The notes under the pieces were generated by a model. The model had not been told where the DNA came from, did no database searches, and saw only the letters and a list, made by a program, of their open reading frames with translations. From Roseburia sp. 1XD42-34 (GTDB lineage Bacteria > Bacillota > Bacilli > Bacillales > Amphibacillaceae), in NCBI RefSeq assembly GCF_009917385.1, contig NZ_QWLJ01000045.1:1-35084 (forward strand): 35,084 nucleotides of DNA. Direction: 5' to 3'. Shown in pieces: positions 31,828 through 35,084 of this stretch. Made by a program: the position numbers and the translations under genes. Within the stretch, counting starts at the first letter, position 1, and each line of letters begins with the position of its first letter.

Positions 31828-32342
31828 ATCAGGTATATATAGCATTAGGAACAAACATTGAGCCAAGAGAAAAGTTTTTAAAAGAGGGTTTACATGGATT
31901 GCAGGATCATGAAAAGATAAACGTGATAAAAACATCATCCATTTACCAAACAGCTCCTGTAGGATATACAAAGCAAGCTGATTTTTTGAACATGGTGATT
32001 GAAGTAGAGACAACTTGTTCACCATTGGAACTTTTAGACTACTGTCAACAAATAGAAAGTGAATTAGGACGAAAACGAACGATTCGATTCGGACCGCGTA
32101 CATTAGACCTTGACATTTTATTATATAATCAAGAAAATATAGAAATGGAACGTTTAACGATTCCGCATCCTCGCATGCACGAGCGTGCATTTGTGCTTGT
32201 TCCATTAAACGAAATTGCACCGCATATAATATTGCCTTTATCCGATGGAGAAAAAGACGTGACTGGGGCTATGAAGGAACTTTCAGGAAAAGACTTAAAG
32301 GATGTAGAGATATGGACCAAAAAAGAATCGGAAGACGATTAA
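31824..32342 (+). CDS. folK: 2-amino-4-hydroxy-6-hydroxymethyldihydropteridine pyrophosphokinase
   Basis: FolK transfers pyrophosphate from ATP to 6-hydroxymethyl-dihydropterin, making the FolP substrate. The family blocks are ALGTNIEPREKFLKEGL at the N-terminus, TAPVGYTKQADFLNMV, RFGPRTLDLDILLY with the two metal-binding Asp residues, and the HPRMHERAFVLVPL segment. The length is 172 residues against 167 in B. subtilis. The start overlaps folB by 4 bases and the end overlaps yazB by 31 bases, so the four genes folP-folB-folK-yazB appear to be one translation-coupled operon. Confidence 0.97.
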   Translation: MNQVYIALGTNIEPREKFLKEGLHGLQDHEKINVIKTSSIYQTAPVGYTKQADFLNMVIEVETTCSPLELLDYCQQIESELGRKRTIRFGPRTLDLDILLYNQENIEMERLTIPHPRMHERAFVLVPLNEIAPHIILPLSDGEKDVTGAMKELSGKDLKDVEIWTKKESEDD

Positions 32343-32536
32343 AAGCTTTTCGTAAATTAAAGGGATATACCCAGGTAGAATTTGCAAAAAAGCTGGACAT
32401 TCCGCTATCTGTTATTGGTGGAATAGAGCGAGGCGTTAAGCCGATTTCTGATGAACTTATAGATATAGTAGTGCATACACTTGACATCTCAAAAGATGAG
32501 CTAATGCTCCATCATGAAGATAACCGAGATAGGTAA
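32312..32536 (+). CDS. yazB: XRE-type helix-turn-helix protein YazB
   Basis: This 74-residue protein is almost entirely one Cro/C1-type helix-turn-helix domain: IGRRLKAFRKLKGYTQVEFA, then KLDIPLSVIGGIERG and a third helix region. It matches yazB, which follows folK in B. subtilis (69 residues). AAAGGATGTAGAG precedes ATG 32312 within folK. Target DNA is unknown; location suggests either autoregulation of the folate operon or a neutral passenger. In B. subtilis dusB follows; here it is absent. Confidence 0.9.
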   Translation: MDQKRIGRRLKAFRKLKGYTQVEFAKKLDIPLSVIGGIERGVKPISDELIDIVVHTLDISKDELMLHHEDNRDR

Positions 32537-32867
32537 GTGTTTAATTTAGAAAAGGAAAAGATCTGTGTAGAGACAAAAGAGGTTGTCGAAAGGTCAGGAT
32601 TTGGAAACACGAGATGGATAATTTAATAGGTTAGATACGTAGGTCAACGAGGTATAACGATCTAAAGCTTCTTAAAACGTAGGGACTCCATGGCTTTGTT
32701 TTTGCTGTTAACTATCCATATGCCAATGCACTTAAACGTATGTGGTACCTATTTGATGAACATAAGGTGGGATTTTCCTTTACGGTTTTATTAAGAAAGA
32801 GCGCAATACATGAAAGATATAAAAATATCGGCTATACTACCTATAGAAAAGGACTGGAGTGATCACG
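32537..32867. other. Spacer between yazB and lysS (dusB missing)
   Basis: In B. subtilis dusB (yacF) lies here. This 331-base gap contains no DusB-like sequence. An open frame of 58 codons without a usable start or ribosome-binding site runs 32683-32859 and could be a remnant or chance. A TATACT at 32832-32837 is a possible -10 for lysS but has no good -35. No lysine-type T-box or riboswitch was recognised. Confidence 0.4.
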
Positions 32868-34349
32868 GTGTCGGAGGAAATAAATGAACATATGCGTGTG
32901 CGTAAAGAGAAAATGGAACAATTAATCGAACAGGGAATAAACCCTTTCGGAGAGCGATTCCCTCGTTCACACGTCGCAAGTGAATTGAAAGATTTATACG
33001 ATCGGTATTCCAAGGAAGAACTGGAAAACAAGGAAGAGCAAGTAACCGTTGCAGGAAGAATGATGACAAAGCGTGGGAAAGGCAAAGCTGGCTTTGCTCA
33101 TATTCAAGATATTAGCGGTCAAATACAGCTTTATGTGCGAAAAGACTCTGTTGGCGAAGCCGCGTATGAAATTTTTAAATCAATCGATATAGGAGATATT
33201 ATTGGGGTAACAGGTACTATGTTCAAGACGAAGGTAGGGGAACTATCTGTTAAAGTAACGAATTTTAAGTTGCTTACGAAATCGTTACGCCCATTACCGG
33301 AGAAATATCATGGATTAAAAGATATTGAACAACGATATCGACAACGTTATCTGGATTTGATTACGAACATGGATAGCAAAGAAACGTTTGTACTGCGAAG
33401 TAAAATTATTCAAGCAATGCGCCGTTATCTGGATGGACAAGGCTTTCTAGAAGTAGAAACACCTATGTTGCATGGAATTCCTGGCGGAGCTACGGCAAGA
33501 CCTTTTATTACACACCATAATGCATTAGATGTAGACCTCTATATGCGGATTGCTATCGAGTTGCATTTGAAACGATTAATTATCGGTGGCTTAGAAAAAG
33601 TATACGAAATTGGTAGGGTGTTTCGAAATGAAGGAGTGTCTACGAGACATAACCCAGAATTTACGATGATAGAATTGTATGAGGCGTATGCAGATTATCA
33701 CGATATCATGGATTTAACGGAGAGGCTTGTTGCACATATTTCCAAAGAAGTTTTAGGTACGACTACGGTTACGTATGGTGAATATGAGGTGGACTTGGCC
33801 CCGAAATGGACAAGAAAGCATATGGTTGATGCAATTAAAGAAAAAACTGGCGTTGATTTTTGGCAACACATGAGTGATGAAGAAGCACGAGCGCTAGCTA
33901 AAGAGCACGGCGTTGAGATTAAAAGTTCCATGACATATGGACATGTAGTAAATGAGTTCTTTGAACAAAAGGTAGAAGAAGAACTTATACAGCCAACGTT
34001 TATCTATGGACATCCAGTAGAAATTTCGCCATTAGCTAAGAAAAATAATCAAGACGATCGGTTTACAGATCGATTTGAATTGTTTATTGTGGGACGGGAA
34101 CATGCTAATGCGTTTAGTGAGTTGAATGATCCAATAGATCAAAGGGAGCGATTTGAAGCTCAGGTGAAAGAAAGAGCGGCTGGTAATGATGAAGCTCACT
34201 ATATGGATACAGATTTCTTAGAAGCGTTAGAATATGGACTTCCTCCAACTGGTGGACTTGGTATAGGCGTAGATCGCTTAGTCATGCTATTAACTAATTC
34301 AGCGTCTATCCGCGATGTACTATTATTCCCGCAAATGAAAAATAAATAA
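32868..34349 (+). CDS. lysS: Lysyl-tRNA synthetase, class II
   Basis: LysS charges tRNA-Lys. The N-terminal OB-fold anticodon-binding domain covers about residues 50-160 (VAGRMMTKRGKGKAGFAH), and the class II catalytic core shows motif 2 (GRVFRNEGVSTRHNPEFT) and motif 3 (GLGIGVDRLVMLLT) plus IGGLEKVYEIG. GTG 32868 with ACTGGAG 8 bases upstream is the preferred start, giving MSEEINEH and 493 residues against 499 in B. subtilis; a GTG at 32859 overlaps the ribosome-binding site. A strong terminator follows, then the rRNA promoter region, as at rrnJ in B. subtilis. Confidence 0.97.
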   Translation: MSEEINEHMRVRKEKMEQLIEQGINPFGERFPRSHVASELKDLYDRYSKEELENKEEQVTVAGRMMTKRGKGKAGFAHIQDISGQIQLYVRKDSVGEAAYEIFKSIDIGDIIGVTGTMFKTKVGELSVKVTNFKLLTKSLRPLPEKYHGLKDIEQRYRQRYLDLITNMDSKETFVLRSKIIQAMRRYLDGQGFLEVETPMLHGIPGGATARPFITHHNALDVDLYMRIAIELHLKRLIIGGLEKVYEIGRVFRNEGVSTRHNPEFTMIELYEAYADYHDIMDLTERLVAHISKEVLGTTTVTYGEYEVDLAPKWTRKHMVDAIKEKTGVDFWQHMSDEEARALAKEHGVEIKSSMTYGHVVNEFFEQKVEEELIQPTFIYGHPVEISPLAKKNNQDDRFTDRFELFIVGREHANAFSELNDPIDQRERFEAQVKERAAGNDEAHYMDTDFLEALEYGLPPTGGLGIGVDRLVMLLTNSASIRDVLLFPQMKNK

Positions 34350-34383
34350 ATGGAATAAAAACGCAAGGAACTATTAAGTACCG

Positions 34384-34440
34384 CCCCCTCCCCGAAAGTT
34401 AGAGTGAAAATGTCTATCTTTCGGGGAGGGGGGTTTATTT
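34384..34440 (+). terminator. Terminator after lysS
   Basis: A perfect 15-bp, very C/G-rich stem (34384-34398 with 34418-34432) closes a 19-base loop and is followed by TTTATTT. It lies 34 bases after the lysS stop and isolates lysS from the rRNA operon. Confidence 0.93.
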
Positions 34441-34782
34441 GTGTTTGTATGAATAACCTTCTAATAGGATAGAGCTCTTTTGAAAAATAGGTGAGCCAGA
34501 AGAGGTTGCGAAATTATTTCTTATAGATTAAACCGAATACAATGCGTGTGTTTTAGACGCGCTATGTAAAGGAACGGAAAGTTAGGTAAGGTTTTAGGAT
34601 AAAACTCGCGCTTCTATTAGAAGAGTGTGCAGTCTGTTTCCTTTCATTAAATGACCTAATATAATTAAAGGCGATTTATATATATTCGTAAAACAAATAT
34701 GTAAACATTAATTTGTGAATAAAATAACGAATTATGTAAACAATAGAAATAAATTTTTTGCCAATTTAATTTAAAAAAAGTC
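34441..34782. other. AT-rich region upstream of the rRNA promoters
   Basis: This 342-base stretch shows no gene. The part 34690-34780 is strongly A/T rich with several A and T tracts just upstream of the first rRNA promoter, as expected of an UP-element-like region. Confidence 0.45.
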
Positions 34783-34811
34783 TTGATTTCCGCTTTTAAA
34801 CGTGGTAATCT
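34783..34811 (+). promoter_or_regulatory. rRNA operon promoter P1
   Basis: TTGATT at 34783-34788 and TAATCT at 34806-34811 are separated by 17 bases, with TGG directly before the -10 hexamer. It is the first of three tandem sigma-A-type promoters. Confidence 0.65.
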
Positions 34812-34885
34812 AATGTACGTTGCTTTAATAAACGGCTTAAGAGCCTGAGTAATTAAACAACAACAAAAACTTCTTTGAAAATATG

Positions 34886-34914
34886 TTGACTTTATCATGA
34901 ACGCATGTTATATT
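34886..34914 (+). promoter_or_regulatory. rRNA operon promoter P2
   Basis: TTGACT at 34886-34891 and TATATT at 34909-34914 are separated by 17 bases, with TGT before the -10 hexamer (extended -10). Confidence 0.75.
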
Positions 34915-34960
34915 AATAAAGTCGCCAATTTGAAGTGAAAAAACTTCTCGAAAAAAGTTG

Positions 34961-34990
34961 TTGACAAAGTAGTTTCATATATGGTATGAT
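34961..34990 (+). promoter_or_regulatory. rRNA operon promoter P3
   Basis: TTGACA at 34961-34966 and TATGAT at 34985-34990 are separated by 18 bases, with TGG before the -10 hexamer. It is the promoter nearest to the boxA-like leader. Confidence 0.8.
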
Positions 34991-34996
34991 AAAGAA

Positions 34997-35084
34997 GTTG
35001 TGTCGCGAAAAAAAGACACTAACAAATTTGCTCTTTGAAAACTGAACAAAACAACCAGTATGTCAAGAAAAGCAATCTCTGTTT
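34997..35084 (+). other. Leader of a 16S rRNA gene (16S itself beyond the window)
   Basis: TGCTCTTTGAAAACTGAACA at 35029-35048 is the conserved Bacillus rRNA leader with its boxA-like antitermination element. A small GTGTC/GACAC hairpin lies at about 35000-35018. The mature 16S start (GAGAGTTTGATC) has not yet appeared at 35084. B. subtilis also carries an rRNA operon directly after lysS. Confidence 0.88.

Noticed and set aside
32537..32867. Lysine riboswitch or T-box leader before lysS
   Set aside because: No T-box motif (TGGNACCGCG-type), terminator hairpin or riboswitch core was found in the spacer.
34665..34898. Minus-strand open frame of 77 codons before the rRNA promoters
   Set aside because: It covers P1 and part of P2, is very AT-rich and has no support as a protein.

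Overview
The window reads as a stretch of the chromosomal core of a low-GC, endospore-forming member of the Bacillaceae. The gene order glmU-prs-ctc-pth-fin-mfd-spoVT-yabM-yabN-rqcP-yabP-yabQ-divIC-yabR-tRNA-spoIIE-yabS-yabT-tilS-hprT-ftsH-coaX-hslO-yacD-cysK-folP-folB-folK-yazB-lysS-rrn follows the Bacillus subtilis map of this region. Protein divergence, AT-rich spacers and long gene-free gaps suggest a Virgibacillus/Oceanobacillus-type relative; that placement is inference. All recognised protein genes are on the + strand, and one tRNA-Met is on the - strand.

Region by region. Bases 1-507 hold a likely fragment of an IS110-type transposase start and the first of four copies of an interspersed repeat (called R here). 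Bases 508-5315 carry UDP-GlcNAc and PRPP synthesis (glmU, prs), the stress ribosomal protein Ctc behind a perfect sigma-B-type promoter, peptidyl-tRNA hydrolase and the anti-sigma factor Fin behind a sigma-F-type promoter and a foldable leader. Bases 5942-15732 hold mfd, the forespore regulator spoVT, a lipid-linked-precursor flippase-like protein, yabN, rqcP, the spore-coat/cortex pair yabP-yabQ, divIC and yabR. A convergent terminator separates these from tRNA-Met. Bases 16719-22963 hold spoIIE behind a Spo0A-type promoter, then yabS-yabT, tilS and hprT. Bases 23359-30260 hold ftsH, coaX, hslO, a PrsA-like foldase and cysK. Bases 30632-32536 are a compact folate operon (folP-folB-folK) plus yazB. 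Then come lysS and, at the right edge, three tandem strong promoters and a boxA-like leader that announce an rRNA operon whose 16S gene lies beyond the window.

The genes fall into housekeeping functions (cell-wall precursor, nucleotide, folate, cysteine and CoA synthesis, tRNA modification and charging, protein quality control, DNA repair, division) and sporulation functions (fin, spoVT, yabP, yabQ, spoIIE, yabT). Sigma-B, sigma-F, sigma-G and Spo0A-type sites placed where B. subtilis biology predicts support the assignments. Compared with B. subtilis, pabB-pabA-pabC are missing between cysK and folP, and dusB is missing between yazB and lysS.

I see no defence island, prophage, CRISPR array or biosynthetic cluster. 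The least explained material is non-coding: the R repeat family (four co-oriented intergenic copies with maintained hairpins and an inner module that occurs in both orientations), a second hairpin repeat B (two copies), the 78-nt closed-stem leader of fin, and a hairpin that buries the yabP ribosome-binding site.
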